Shown here one piece after another: positions 25,617 to 33,961 of a stretch of DNA of 64,000 nucleotides. Numbering within the stretch: position 1 is the stretch's first letter; the number at the start of each line of letters is the position of its first letter. A model generated the notes under the pieces. That model worked only from the letters and a program-made list of their open reading frames with translations. It had not been told where the DNA came from and did no database searches. This stretch comes from Streptomyces polyasparticus. GTDB taxonomy: Bacteria > Actinomycetota > Actinomycetes > Streptomycetales > Streptomycetaceae. Location: NCBI RefSeq assembly GCF_014493765.1, contig NZ_JACTVJ010000017.1, positions 186,001 through 250,000 of the forward strand. Direction: 5' to 3'. The translations under genes were made by a program, and so were the position numbers.

Positions 25617-26326
25617 GACACGGTCTCCACGAGGTGGTAGCTGTACAGGTCGTCGACCGCCTGGTCCGGTGCGCCGTCGAGCACCACGTGCCCGTCGCGC
25701 ATCCCGACGATCCGATCGGCGTGCCGGGCGGCGAGCGCCGGCTGGTGCAGTACGGCGAGCACCGCCATGTCCTCGTCGTGCGCGAGCTCCGCGAGGAGCG
25801 CGAGGACCTGCTCGGACGCGGCGGGGTCGAGCGCCGAGACCGGCTCGTCGGCGAGCAGCACCTTCGGCCGCTGGCACAGCGCGCGGGCCACGGCGACCCG
25901 CTGCTGCTGGCCGCCGGAGAGGCGGCCCGCCTTGTCGTGCGCCCGGTCGGCGAGGCCGACCCGGTCGAGGCAGGCCATGGCCTCCTCCTTGACCTCGGCC
26001 GGGAACAGCGCCGGCACGAGGGACTTGTGCAGCGGCAGCCGGCCGAGGGCTCCGGCGCACACGTTGTCGAGCACCGTGCGCCTGCGGACGAGATGGATGT
26101 GCTGGAAGATCACGGCGATGTCGAGCCGGCCCGCGGGCTCGCCCCCGACCAGGACCTCGCCGGAGGTCATCGGCTGCAGGCCCGCGGCGGCGCGCAGGAG
26201 CGTGGACTTGCCGCATCCGTTGGCGCCGAGGACGGCGAGGAGTTCGCCTCGCCCGACGGTGACGTCGACACCGTGCAGGACCTGCTTCGCGCCGTAGTGC
26301 ACCTCGATCCCGGTCAGGGCGAGCAT
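25613..26326 (-). CDS. phnC: Phosphonate ABC transporter ATP-binding protein
   Basis: 237 residues from the ATG at 26326, which overlaps the phnD stop. Walker A GANGCGKST, Q-loop VIFQHIHLV, signature LSGGQQQR, Walker B VLLADEP and the switch His in VLHQPALA are all present. It energises uptake through PhnE. Coupled on both sides by 1-4 bp overlaps. Confidence 0.92.
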   Translation of the reverse strand: MLALTGIEVHYGAKQVLHGVDVTVGRGELLAVLGANGCGKSTLLRAAAGLQPMTSGEVLVGGEPAGRLDIAVIFQHIHLVRRRTVLDNVCAGALGRLPLHKSLVPALFPAEVKEEAMACLDRVGLADRAHDKAGRLSGGQQQRVAVARALCQRPKVLLADEPVSALDPAASEQVLALLAELAHDEDMAVLAVLHQPALAARHADRIVGMRDGHVVLDGAPDQAVDDLYSYHLVETVS

Positions 26327-27240
26327 CAGACGTCCTTCTCGCTCAGGCCCAGGTCCTCCGCGAGGTCGAACAGCGGCTGGTACGTCTTGTTGTCGACCTT
26401 GAGCAGCGGGCCCGCGGGGTCCACGTCGAGCAGCTTGCCGATCTCGGCGACCTTGTCCTTCGGCAGTTCGAGCAGCGCCTTCTGCAGGGCTTCCTTGAAC
26501 TTCGGGTCCATGTCGCCGCGTACGGTGATCGGGTCGTTCGGGATCGGGTCCGAGGTCCACACCTGGCGGAACTTCGCCTGGTCGAACTTGCCTTCCTCGG
26601 TGGCGACCGCGAGCTGCTGCGAGTTGATCTCGGCGGCCTCGACCTTGCCGTTGGTCAGGGCGAGCAGCGCCTCGGGGTGGCCGCCCGCATAGTCGATCTT
26701 GACGTCCTTCTCCTTGAGCCCTGCGTCCACGATGGCCTGGCGCGGCAGCGCGTCACCGGAGGTGGAGCCGGGCGAACCGAGCGCCAGGGACTTGCCCTCG
26801 AGGTCCTCGACGGACTTGATGCCCGAGTCCTTCGGAACCCATATGCCGGCGGTGTACGTGGAGAGCTTGCCCTCGGCGTCACCGAAGGAGGCCAGCGCCT
26901 CGGCGTCGGCGCGCTTGCTGGCGAAGACATAGCCGAGCGGGCCGAACATGCCGATGTCGAGCTTGCCGTTCTCCATGGCGAGCACCTCGGCCGAGTAGTC
27001 CTCGGTGATGGTGAGTTCGACCGGGCAGTCGAGCTGCTTGCTGATGCCGTCGGCGAGCGCCTCGGCGGCGGGGGTGAGCTTGGACGGGTCCTCGAAGGGC
27101 TCGACGCCGAACCGGATCTTGCCACCGGGGCAGGTGGCGGAGGCCTTGCCGCTGTCGGCCTTGTCCTCGCTGCCGCAGGCAGCGGTGAGGGCCAGGGAGG
27201 CGACGAGGACGCCGGCGAGGGTGAGTCGGCGCAGGGACAT
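26326..27240 (-). CDS. phnD: Phosphonate ABC transporter substrate-binding lipoprotein
   Basis: 304 residues. The lipobox LTAACG (Cys22) gives a membrane-tethered binding protein. The PhnD-type fold includes IRFGVEPFEDPSKLTPAAEALADG, the GPLGYVFASKRADAEALA segment and SPGSTSGDALPRQA, which contacts the phosphonate group in this family. The binding pocket decides what is imported; the neighbouring oxidoreductase and HAD genes point to an aminophosphonate. It starts 51 bp after the end of the HAD gene. Confidence 0.92.
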   Translation of the reverse strand: MSLRRLTLAGVLVASLALTAACGSEDKADSGKASATCPGGKIRFGVEPFEDPSKLTPAAEALADGISKQLDCPVELTITEDYSAEVLAMENGKLDIGMFGPLGYVFASKRADAEALASFGDAEGKLSTYTAGIWVPKDSGIKSVEDLEGKSLALGSPGSTSGDALPRQAIVDAGLKEKDVKIDYAGGHPEALLALTNGKVEAAEINSQQLAVATEEGKFDQAKFRQVWTSDPIPNDPITVRGDMDPKFKEALQKALLELPKDKVAEIGKLLDVDPAGPLLKVDNKTYQPLFDLAEDLGLSEKDV

Positions 27241-27291
27241 GGTGGTCTCCGGGGTGAGAAGCAGGAAGAGAAGCAGGGAGGGAGGGCGGTG

Positions 27292-28005
27292 CTATGGGGT
27301 GGTGGCGTTCTCGAACGCCGCGATGGCGTCCGGGAGTTCGGCGACGGAGGCCAGTACGTGCGTGGCGCCCGCTTCCTTGAGCGCCTGCTCGTCATGGGCG
27401 CCGGTCAGGACGCCGGCCACCAGGCCGGCCCCGGAGCGGACGCCGCTGAGCATGTCGTACGCGGTGTCGCCGGCCACGGCGATCTGCCGCACCCCGTCGA
27501 CGGCGGCGGTGCGCAGGAAGGCCGCGAGCACCATGTCGGGATACGGGCGGCCGCGGCCCGCGTCGGCCGGGCAGAGCGTGAGGCCGACCAGGTCGTGCCA
27601 GCCGAGCGCAGAGAGGATGGCGTCCTGCGTGGCGCGGGCGAATCCGGTGGTCAGGACGACCGTGCGGCCCTCGGCCTTGAGGCGGCCGATGGCCTCCTCC
27701 GCGCCGGGCAGCGGAGCGATCTTCCCGCCGTTCACGAGCTCGCCGTAGGCCTCCTCGAAGCGGGCGTTGGCGAGCTGCGCCTTCTCCTCGTCGCCGAACA
27801 GCGCCCGGAAGACGGTGATCTTCGACTCGCCCATGGTGTCGCGTACGTACTGCAGCTTCTCGGCGTGGTCCTGCGACCCCGGCTCCACACCGAGCCGCTC
27901 GGCAGCCTTGCTGAACGCCTGCTCGACGAGACCGCCGTCGGCGACGGTGGTACCGGCCATGTCGAGGACGACCAGACGTATGTCCGTGCTCACGTTGCTC
28001 ACCAT
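27292..28005 (-). CDS. Phosphonatase-like HAD hydrolase
   Basis: 237 residues. Motif I is LVVLDMAGTTVADGG, the DxAGT form shared with phosphonoacetaldehyde hydrolase (PhnX). TMGESKITVFRALFG in the cap carries a lysine at roughly the place where PhnX has its Schiff-base lysine, but an alignment would be needed. Later motifs: VLTTGFARAT, GRGRPYPDM (motif III) and AVAGDTAYDMLSG (motif IV). It fits the TIGR03351 group, the closest relatives of PhnX, thought to cleave the C-P bond of a substituted phosphonoacetaldehyde. The start overlaps the FAD gene end by 7 bp, giving translational coupling. Confidence 0.85.
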   Translation of the reverse strand: MVSNVSTDIRLVVLDMAGTTVADGGLVEQAFSKAAERLGVEPGSQDHAEKLQYVRDTMGESKITVFRALFGDEEKAQLANARFEEAYGELVNGGKIAPLPGAEEAIGRLKAEGRTVVLTTGFARATQDAILSALGWHDLVGLTLCPADAGRGRPYPDMVLAAFLRTAAVDGVRQIAVAGDTAYDMLSGVRSGAGLVAGVLTGAHDEQALKEAGATHVLASVAELPDAIAAFENATTP

Positions 28006-29120
28006 CCGAGGGAGTTGGCAGTGGTCTCGGCGATCGCCGGGGAACAGGTCATGCCGCGCCCGCCGGGGCCGGTGACGAGGGTGACGCCCTCGCGCAGCCG
28101 CTTGCGGTGCACGATCGGGTCCGCGCCCTGGGTCTGCGCGTACACCCCGGCCCAGCGCCGGCGGATCTTCGGCAGCGGCCGCCCGAGCAGCTGCTCGGCC
28201 ACCCGCACCAGGTGGTCGTACGGGTCCTCGACGGTGTCGAAGGCGAAGGGGTGCTCGTACTCGTGGGTGTCGCCGATGGTCAGCGAGCCGTCGAGCCGCT
28301 GCACCATCAGCAGCTGCATCTTGTGCGCGGCCGCGACCTCGGGCTGCGCCTGGCCGGAGTTGAGCGCGTCGAGCGCCTCGCCCGCGTACGCCGGGTAGTA
28401 GCGGAAGCTGTCGGCGTCGGCGACCGTCGTGGTCAGCTCCTCGCCCAGCGGGTCGGTCTGCATCATCTGCAACCGGACCTTGCGCACGGGCAGTTCGGGG
28501 TCGAGCTCGCGTACGAGCCCGCTCAGCCAGGCACCGGTCGCGAGAATCACATGGTCGCCGCGGTGGATGTCCCCGTGGTCGTCGCGCACCCCGTCCTCAC
28601 CGACCACGTCCCGCACCTCGCGTCCGGGCAGGAAGGTGTAGCGGCCGGTGGCGGCGAGCGCCTCGCGCAGGGCGAGCTGCGCGGTCCGCGACTCGACGGC
28701 GCCGTCCCGCTCGCAGTACAGGGCGGCCTCGAACTCACCGCGCAGCGCCGGGTTCAGAGCCCGCGCCTCGGCCGCGGTGAGCAGCTTGAAGCCGCGCGCA
28801 CCGGCGTCCTCGCGGGCCGGCGCGGCCTCCGCGACGGCCAGTTCCGCGGCCGTACGGACGGGAGTCAGCGACCCGTTCGCCCGGAAGCCCACCTTCGGGA
28901 CGCGGGCGCCGATCTCCTCCCACAGCTCGCGGGCCCGCAGGGCCACGTCGAGCTCGGGGCCCTCGGCGCGCCCGCCCACCCACACCAGCCCGAAGTTCCG
29001 CAGGGAAGCGCCGCGCGCCTCCGCCTCCCGTTCGATCTGGACGACCTCGTGGCCGCGCTCGACGGCCTGCCAGGCGTGCATCGTGCCGATGACTCCGCCG
29101 CCTACAACGATGACTCTCAT
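27999..29120 (-). CDS. FAD-dependent oxidoreductase linked to phosphonate catabolism
   Basis: 373 residues from the ATG at 29120. The N-terminal dinucleotide fold reads VIVVGGGVIGTMHAWQAVERGHEVVQIERE, and the C-terminal FAD motif includes VTGPGGRGMTCSPAIAE. It belongs to the DAO/glycine oxidase superfamily and matches the group known as TIGR03364, which is found beside phosphonatase-like hydrolases. The proposed role is oxidative deamination of an aminophosphonate related to 2-aminoethylphosphonate, producing the aldehyde for the adjacent HAD enzyme. It is the first gene of the operon; an operator-like site and the HutC regulator gene lie upstream. Confidence 0.85.
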   Translation of the reverse strand: MRVIVVGGGVIGTMHAWQAVERGHEVVQIEREAEARGASLRNFGLVWVGGRAEGPELDVALRARELWEEIGARVPKVGFRANGSLTPVRTAAELAVAEAAPAREDAGARGFKLLTAAEARALNPALRGEFEAALYCERDGAVESRTAQLALREALAATGRYTFLPGREVRDVVGEDGVRDDHGDIHRGDHVILATGAWLSGLVRELDPELPVRKVRLQMMQTDPLGEELTTTVADADSFRYYPAYAGEALDALNSGQAQPEVAAAHKMQLLMVQRLDGSLTIGDTHEYEHPFAFDTVEDPYDHLVRVAEQLLGRPLPKIRRRWAGVYAQTQGADPIVHRKRLREGVTLVTGPGGRGMTCSPAIAETTANSLGW

Positions 29121-29194
29121 GCCCCATACGGTCCGGTCGCCGCATGACCCGCCACGGTCCTTACGGCAACGGGAGGGTGAACGACCACCCAAGC

Positions 29195-29207
29195 TTGGAC
29201 TAGACCC
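29195..29207. promoter_or_regulatory. CTAG-centred operator-like site upstream of the phosphonate operon
   Basis: TTGGACTAGACCC on the plus strand contains GGACTAGACC, one mismatch from the palindrome GGTCTAGACC used by HutC-type GntR regulators. It lies about 80 bp upstream of the FAD oxidoreductase start. Confidence 0.45.
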
Positions 29208-29222
29208 GTTATCTCTTCGTAA

Positions 29223-29251
29223 CCAAACGGTCCAACTCCCCTACCGTTTGG
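29223..29251 (-). terminator. Inverted repeat after the HutC regulator gene
   Basis: CCAAACGG (29223-29230) pairs with CCGTTTGG (29244-29251). It sits 6 bp beyond the stop of the regulator gene. It may terminate that transcript or serve as a second operator for the operon. Confidence 0.5.
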
Positions 29252-29256
29252 GGACG

Positions 29257-30027
29257 TTATGCCTGCCCTTGCTCTCCGAGCTGAGCGGTGAAGCTGAACC
29301 GGTCCCCACGGAACAGCGTCCGCACCCGCTCGAGCCGCCGTCCCTCCGCATCCTGCGAGACACGGTGGATGAGCAGCATCGGCAGCGCGGGCGGCGTCCC
29401 GATGAGCAGCGCCTCGCGCGGCGTCGCGAGCACCGTCTCGATGCGCTCCCGCGCGGCCCCGAAGGAGATCCCGAGCTCCTCGCTCAGATACGCGTAGAAG
29501 GACGAGTCGGGATCGAACGCCGTGTCCAGGTGCGGCACCCGCGCCACCCTGACGTACGTGCTCTCGAGCCCCACACGCTCGTCATCGGCGAGCAGCACAC
29601 GCTCCAAATGCCATACGGGCTCACCGCGTTCGGCCCCGAGCTCGTCGGCCAGCGCCTGCGGGCTGGGGAAGCGGTCGAGCGAGATGAGCGTCCGGCCGGG
29701 CCGCCGCCCTTGCCGCCGCACGCCTTCCGTATAGCTGGCGAGCGCGAGGGGCTGCTCCAGCTTGGGACCCGCGGCCACGGTCCCCCGCCCCGCCCTGCGC
29801 AGCCGCCCTTCGAGCACCAGCTCCCTGAGCGCCTGCCGCACGGTCTCCCGGGCGACTTCGTACCGTTCGGCCAAGTCCCTTTCGGTGGGCAGGGGTTGTC
29901 CCTCGGCAAGCCCACCGACCAGCTCACCGATCCGGGCCTTCACGGCGTAGTACTTGGGAATCCGCCCATGCTCCGGAATCCCGGCGCGTACGGGGGCTGC
30001 GGGGTGCTGGTCGTTCGGGTAGTCCAC
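29257..30027 (-). CDS. GntR-family regulator, HutC/PhnF type
   Basis: 256 residues. Winged HTH: LPTERDLAERYEVARETVRQALRELVLEGRLRRAGRGTVAA. The UTRA ligand domain covers about 105-250 (ALADELGAERGEPVWHLERVLLADDERVGLESTYV, FYAYLSEELGISFGAARERIETVLA). PhnF-type regulators repress phosphonate uptake and catabolism genes and are released by a metabolite of the pathway. It is on the same strand and 136 bp upstream of the operon, so it may be co-transcribed or act through the CTAG site in the gap. Confidence 0.9.
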   Translation of the reverse strand: MDYPNDQHPAAPVRAGIPEHGRIPKYYAVKARIGELVGGLAEGQPLPTERDLAERYEVARETVRQALRELVLEGRLRRAGRGTVAAGPKLEQPLALASYTEGVRRQGRRPGRTLISLDRFPSPQALADELGAERGEPVWHLERVLLADDERVGLESTYVRVARVPHLDTAFDPDSSFYAYLSEELGISFGAARERIETVLATPREALLIGTPPALPMLLIHRVSQDAEGRRLERVRTLFRGDRFSFTAQLGEQGQA

Positions 30028-30082
30028 GGGGAAACCCTATGCGTACGGGTGCCGGCCAACTCGGGGGCCCACACAGCGAAAC

Positions 30083-30117
30083 GGTGCCCGTGCCTTCGGC
30101 TGGAAAGGCACGGACAC
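30083..30117 (-). terminator. Hairpin downstream of the LAXTG surface-protein gene
   Basis: GGTGCCCGTGCCTT pairs with AAGGCACGGACACC (one mismatch) around a short loop, 29 bp beyond the stop at 30146. Confidence 0.7.
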
Positions 30118-30145
30118 CGCTTCCGTACGGTGGCAGGTCGGCTGG

Positions 30146-31483
30146 TCAGCGCCGTCGGAACCGGCGCCGAGATCCCACCACAAGAGCTCCGCCGCCGAGG
30201 AGGAAGGCGCCGGCGGTAGCCCCAAGCCCGAGCAGCGAATCGTCACTGCTCCGGCCCGTCTTTGCGAGTTCGTCCGCGGCGGGTGCGTCACCCGGCAGCG
30301 AACTCCCTTGAGAGTTCCCCGAAATATCGAAGACGTAGTCCTCGGACTCGCCCACCCACTCCCCGTCGTCGTCACGCCGCTGCACCACGGCGAGGCTCGC
30401 GGTGACGCGGTTCGCCGTCGTGTCGGCCGTGAACCGCAGCCGCACGGGCACGGTCACCGACTCGCCCGCCGGGATCGAGAACCCGCCGAAGCCGTCGTCG
30501 AAGACCCCGACGTGCTCGTCGACATCCGTGCGCTCGAACGGAACGGGGTGCCACTTGCCGTCCGGCGTCCTGAACTCGAACTGCGCCTGCGAGGACTGCA
30601 GATCACGGTCGCGGTCGAGGAAGACGACGATCGGGTGGATGTTGTGGCAGGTGTCGTCCGAGGTGTTGGTCAGCTTCACCGACCAGTTCTCGAAGCCGCC
30701 GCCCGGGTAGTACGTCTTGGGGCCGGGGTTGATCGCCGACTCGATCGGGAAGGCGTCGCTGTCCTCGACGGCACAGGTGGACTGCAGCCCCGCGGCCGTG
30801 TCGGCGAGCCCCTCCTTGGGCTGCGGCTGCACGGCGGGCTGCTGCTCGACGCTGGTGACGACCGGGGTGTTGCCCGTGTCGGTGCCGGCGTCCGCGCCCG
30901 TGTCGGTGTTCTCGTCTGACGCGATCGGGACGTCACCGGCGTCCCCGGTCTCTCCCGTGTCGACGGCCGGGATCACGGAGGTGCCGGAGTCGGTGCTGTC
31001 GGTCCCGTCCGTGGCGTCGGTCCCGTCCGAGGTGTCGGAGGTGTCGGTCCCGTCCGCCGTGTCCGTGGCGCCGGTGGTGTCCGTCCCGTCCGTGGTGTCG
31101 GCGTCCCCCACGGTGTCCGTACCACTGGTGTCCGTGCTGTCCCCGGTCTCGTCCGGCACACCGATCGCGCCGACATCGTCACCGGAGCCGACATCGGTCG
31201 CGCCATCCGCGTCCGTCGACGAGTCCGAGGTGTCGGCGGCATCGCCGGTGTCGGAGATGTCGGTGGTGTCCGAGGAATTCCCGGCGTCCGTGGCATCCGT
31301 GGCATCCGTAGTGGCGGAGGTGCCCGACCCCGGGCAGTCCTGAGCCGTCCCCAGAATGGCGAGGGTCAGGCAGTTCTTCGTCCGCAGCAGCGGGTCGTCG
31401 TCCGCCGTCGCCGGCAGAGCGACCACCGCAGGGGAAAGAGCCGCGGCGGTGACGCCGACAGCGAGAACACTGCGCAGTCGCAT
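30146..31483 (-). CDS. LAXTG-anchored surface protein with Asp/Thr/Ser-rich repeat
   Basis: 445 residues from the ATG at 31483 with only a weak AAAGG upstream. The signal peptide ends near ALPATA. Residues about 55-210 are a low-complexity repeat of D, T, S and G (TDATDATDAG, TDGTDTTGATDTADGTD). A folded domain follows (about 235-400, two or three cysteines, VKLTNTSDDTCHNIHPIVVFLDRD). The C-terminus is a sorting signal: DELAKTG, a hydrophobic helix and the basic tail SRRRFRRR. LAXTG is the motif recognised by Streptomyces class E sortases; one such gene is at 40193-41029. The acidic repeat could bind calcium or act as a wall-spanning stalk. Function unknown. Confidence 0.85.
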   Translation of the reverse strand: MRLRSVLAVGVTAAALSPAVVALPATADDDPLLRTKNCLTLAILGTAQDCPGSGTSATTDATDATDAGNSSDTTDISDTGDAADTSDSSTDADGATDVGSGDDVGAIGVPDETGDSTDTSGTDTVGDADTTDGTDTTGATDTADGTDTSDTSDGTDATDGTDSTDSGTSVIPAVDTGETGDAGDVPIASDENTDTGADAGTDTGNTPVVTSVEQQPAVQPQPKEGLADTAAGLQSTCAVEDSDAFPIESAINPGPKTYYPGGGFENWSVKLTNTSDDTCHNIHPIVVFLDRDRDLQSSQAQFEFRTPDGKWHPVPFERTDVDEHVGVFDDGFGGFSIPAGESVTVPVRLRFTADTTANRVTASLAVVQRRDDDGEWVGESEDYVFDISGNSQGSSLPGDAPAADELAKTGRSSDDSLLGLGATAGAFLLGGGALVVGSRRRFRRR

Positions 31484-31715
31484 GGAGGAGGCCTTTACGG
31501 AGCGCGGAACAGGAGCACGGAACAAACAGGCCCACTCACGCACCGGTCCGCGGAACAAGCCCGCACGCCCCAGGCAACCAGGACATGCGAACCTCCGGCC
31601 GAATCAACCGTAAGTGGCGTCCGCGACCCTGCCACGCGCGCGCGGCCTTTCGCGCACGCCACGGCCCCGTACGGCCGAACGGCCGCCGAATCCCCCTCTA
31701 TCAGCCCAGTTTCCG

Positions 31716-32840
31716 TCAATTCCGATTGGCGGGAAAGGCAACATTCGCCCGCCCGAACAAGGGCGCAAGGACCAGTTGTGCGGCCCCTTCCGCCACCAGG
31801 CGCCCACCCCCTTCGGCCCGCCGCACCGGCACCTCGACGGCCGACCGGGCACGGCCGCCGATCACCCCCGAGACTCCCCGTACGAAGATCTCCGGAGCCC
31901 GCTCGACCGTGCGGCCGCCGAGAAGTACGAGGTCGATGTCGAGCAGCCCGACGAGATTCGCGGCACCTTCGCCGAGCATCCGCGCCGCGGACTCCAGATC
32001 GCCGGCGGCGACCGCCGCGAGACAGAGGGCCTCGATGCAGCCACGGTTGCCGCAGGAGCAGCGGACGCCGTCCAACTGCAGCACCTGGTGGCCGAATTCG
32101 CCCGCCCCCGTGTGATCGCCCCTATATAGGGAGCCGCCCAGGACGAGCCCGGCCCCGAGCCCCGTACCGAGATGGAGATACGCGAAGGAGCCTCCGGACG
32201 GGCGGGCCAGGGCGAGTCCGAGGGTGGCCGCGTTGGTGTCCTTGTCGACGACGACCGGCGCGGCGAGGCGCTCCGCCAGGGCGTCCCGCAGCGGGAAGCC
32301 GTCCCACTCGGGGAAGCCGGTCACCTGGCGCAGGACTCCGCTGCGGTGGTCGAGCGGTCCGGGCAGGGCGACGCCGACGCCGAGGACGGATTCGCGTACG
32401 GCGGTGAGCGCGGCGACCTCGCGGGCCACGACGGAAAGGACGGCGTCCGACCCCGCGCCCAGATCGAGCGGCGCATGGCGCTCGGCGACCACCGCGCCCG
32501 ACAGGTCCATGAGCACCGCGACGAGCGCGTCCCGGTCCAGCTGCACGCCCACCGCGTGCCCGGCGCCGGGCGCGAGGCGCAGCACGGTGCGCGGCTTGCC
32601 GCCGGTGGAGGCGCGCCGGCCCGCCTCCACGACGAGACCCTCCTCGCGCAGCCGGCTCACGATCTTGCTGACGGCCTGCGGGGTGAGCCCGGTCCGCTCG
32701 GCGATCTCGAGACGGCTTATGCCCTCCTCGCCGGAACCGCGCAGCAGGTCGAGGACGAGCGCGGCGTTGTGCCCGCGCAGGGCGGGGAGGTTCACGCCGG
32801 GGGTGCCGGTATGCGGTGCGATGGGGTTCACGTCCCCCAT
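31716..32840 (-). CDS. ROK-family transcriptional regulator
   Basis: 374 residues from the ATG at 32840, 5 bp after AGGAG; the ORF extends to 32858 without a better start. N-terminal winged helix (LRGSGEEGISRLEIAERTGLTPQAVSKIVSRLREEGLV), then a ROK kinase-like domain with LHLGTGLGAGLVLGG and the zinc motif CSCGNRGCIEA. ROK repressors sense sugars or sugar phosphates. It is divergent from a Gfo/Idh/MocA dehydrogenase gene; the palindrome CAACACTGTTG at 32864-32874 lies between them and is the probable operator. Confidence 0.9.
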   Translation of the reverse strand: MGDVNPIAPHTGTPGVNLPALRGHNAALVLDLLRGSGEEGISRLEIAERTGLTPQAVSKIVSRLREEGLVVEAGRRASTGGKPRTVLRLAPGAGHAVGVQLDRDALVAVLMDLSGAVVAERHAPLDLGAGSDAVLSVVAREVAALTAVRESVLGVGVALPGPLDHRSGVLRQVTGFPEWDGFPLRDALAERLAAPVVVDKDTNAATLGLALARPSGGSFAYLHLGTGLGAGLVLGGSLYRGDHTGAGEFGHQVLQLDGVRCSCGNRGCIEALCLAAVAAGDLESAARMLGEGAANLVGLLDIDLVLLGGRTVERAPEIFVRGVSGVIGGRARSAVEVPVRRAEGGGRLVAEGAAQLVLAPLFGRANVAFPANRN

Positions 32841-32863
32841 TCTCCTGTTCGTTTGCACTTTGG

Positions 32864-32874
32864 CAACACTGTTG
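32864..32874. promoter_or_regulatory. Probable ROK operator
   Basis: The palindrome CAACA-C-TGTTG lies in the 47-bp gap between the divergent ROK and dehydrogenase genes, within a locally AT-rich TTTGGCAACACTGTTGTTTAA stretch, unusual here. It would overlap both promoters. Confidence 0.55.
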
Positions 32875-32887
32875 TTTAAGTAGAAGC

Positions 32888-33961
32888 ATGACTTCCACGC
32901 TGAGGGTCGGCCTCGTCGGCTACGGCCTCGCCGGTTCCGTATTCCACGCCCCGCTGATCGCCGCGACCGAGGGTCTGACGCTCGACACGGTGGTCACGTC
33001 CAGCCTGGAGCGCCAGGCGCAGGCGCGCGCCGAGTTCGGTGACGGGCTGCGCTTCGCCGCCTCGCCCGACGAGCTGTGGCAGCGGGCCGACGAGCTCGAT
33101 CTGATCGTGATCGCCTCGCCGAACAAGACCCATGTCCCGCTCGCCACGGCCGCGCTCAAGGCCGGCCTGCCGGTCGTCGTGGACAAGCCGATCGCCGGTA
33201 CGGCCGCCGAGGCCCGTGAGCTCGCGGCCCTGGCCGACGAGCGCGGCCTGGTGCTCTCGGTCTTCCAGAACCGCCGCTGGGACAACGACTTCCTGACCCT
33301 GCGCAAGCTGATCGCCGACGGCGAGCTCGGTGAGATCCAGCGCTTCGAGTCCCGCTTCGAGCGCTGGCGTCCGCAGCTCAAGGGCGGCTGGCGCGAGTCG
33401 GGCAACCCCGAGGAGATCGGCGGTCTGCTCTACGACCTCGGCAGCCATGTCGTCGACCAGGCGCTGACCCTGTTCGGCCCGGCGGTCCAGGTGTACGCGG
33501 AGGCCGATGTGCGCCGCCCGGACGCGCAGACCGACGACGACACCTTCATCGCGGTGACCCACGCGAACGGTGTCCGCTCGCACCTGTACGTCTCCGCCAC
33601 CACCGCCCAGCTGGGTCCGCGTTTCCGCGTGCTCGGTTCGCGTGCCGGGTTCGTCAAGTACGGGCTCGACCCGCAGGAGGCCGATCTGCGTGAGGGCAAG
33701 CGGCCCACGGACGAGGGTGTCTGGGGCACCGAGCCCGAGTCGATGTGGGGCCGCGTCGGCTCCGGCGAGTCCCCGCTGACCGGCGGCGGCCGCCCCCAGG
33801 CCAGCCTGCCGGGCGACTACCCCGCGTACTACGCGGCGGTCGCGGCGGCCGTGCGGGGCGAGGCCCCCAACCCGGTCACCGCCTTCGAGGCGGCCGACGC
33901 CCTCGACGTACTGGAAGCGGCGCGCCGTTCGGCCCGTGACGGTGTGGCGGTGCAGCTGTGA
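32888..33961 (+). CDS. Gfo/Idh/MocA-family oxidoreductase
   Basis: 357 residues from the ATG at 32888; the longer ORF upstream crosses the operator. N-terminal Rossmann motif GLVGYGLAGSVFHAPLI, then the family EKP-type motif as VVVDKPIAGTAAEA and the catalytic-region GGLLYDLGSHVVDQAL with the conserved Asp and His. These NAD(P)-dependent enzymes act on sugars, inositols or related alcohols; the substrate is unknown. The divergent ROK gene suggests sugar induction. The stop overlaps the next gene start (GTGA). Confidence 0.9.
   Translation: MTSTLRVGLVGYGLAGSVFHAPLIAATEGLTLDTVVTSSLERQAQARAEFGDGLRFAASPDELWQRADELDLIVIASPNKTHVPLATAALKAGLPVVVDKPIAGTAAEARELAALADERGLVLSVFQNRRWDNDFLTLRKLIADGELGEIQRFESRFERWRPQLKGGWRESGNPEEIGGLLYDLGSHVVDQALTLFGPAVQVYAEADVRRPDAQTDDDTFIAVTHANGVRSHLYVSATTAQLGPRFRVLGSRAGFVKYGLDPQEADLREGKRPTDEGVWGTEPESMWGRVGSGESPLTGGGRPQASLPGDYPAYYAAVAAAVRGEAPNPVTAFEAADALDVLEAARRSARDGVAVQL

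Noticed and set aside
30660-31320. Repetitive DNA encoding Asp/Thr/Ser considered as a non-coding satellite
   Set aside because: It stays in frame within a gene with signal peptide and sorting signal, so it is coding low complexity.
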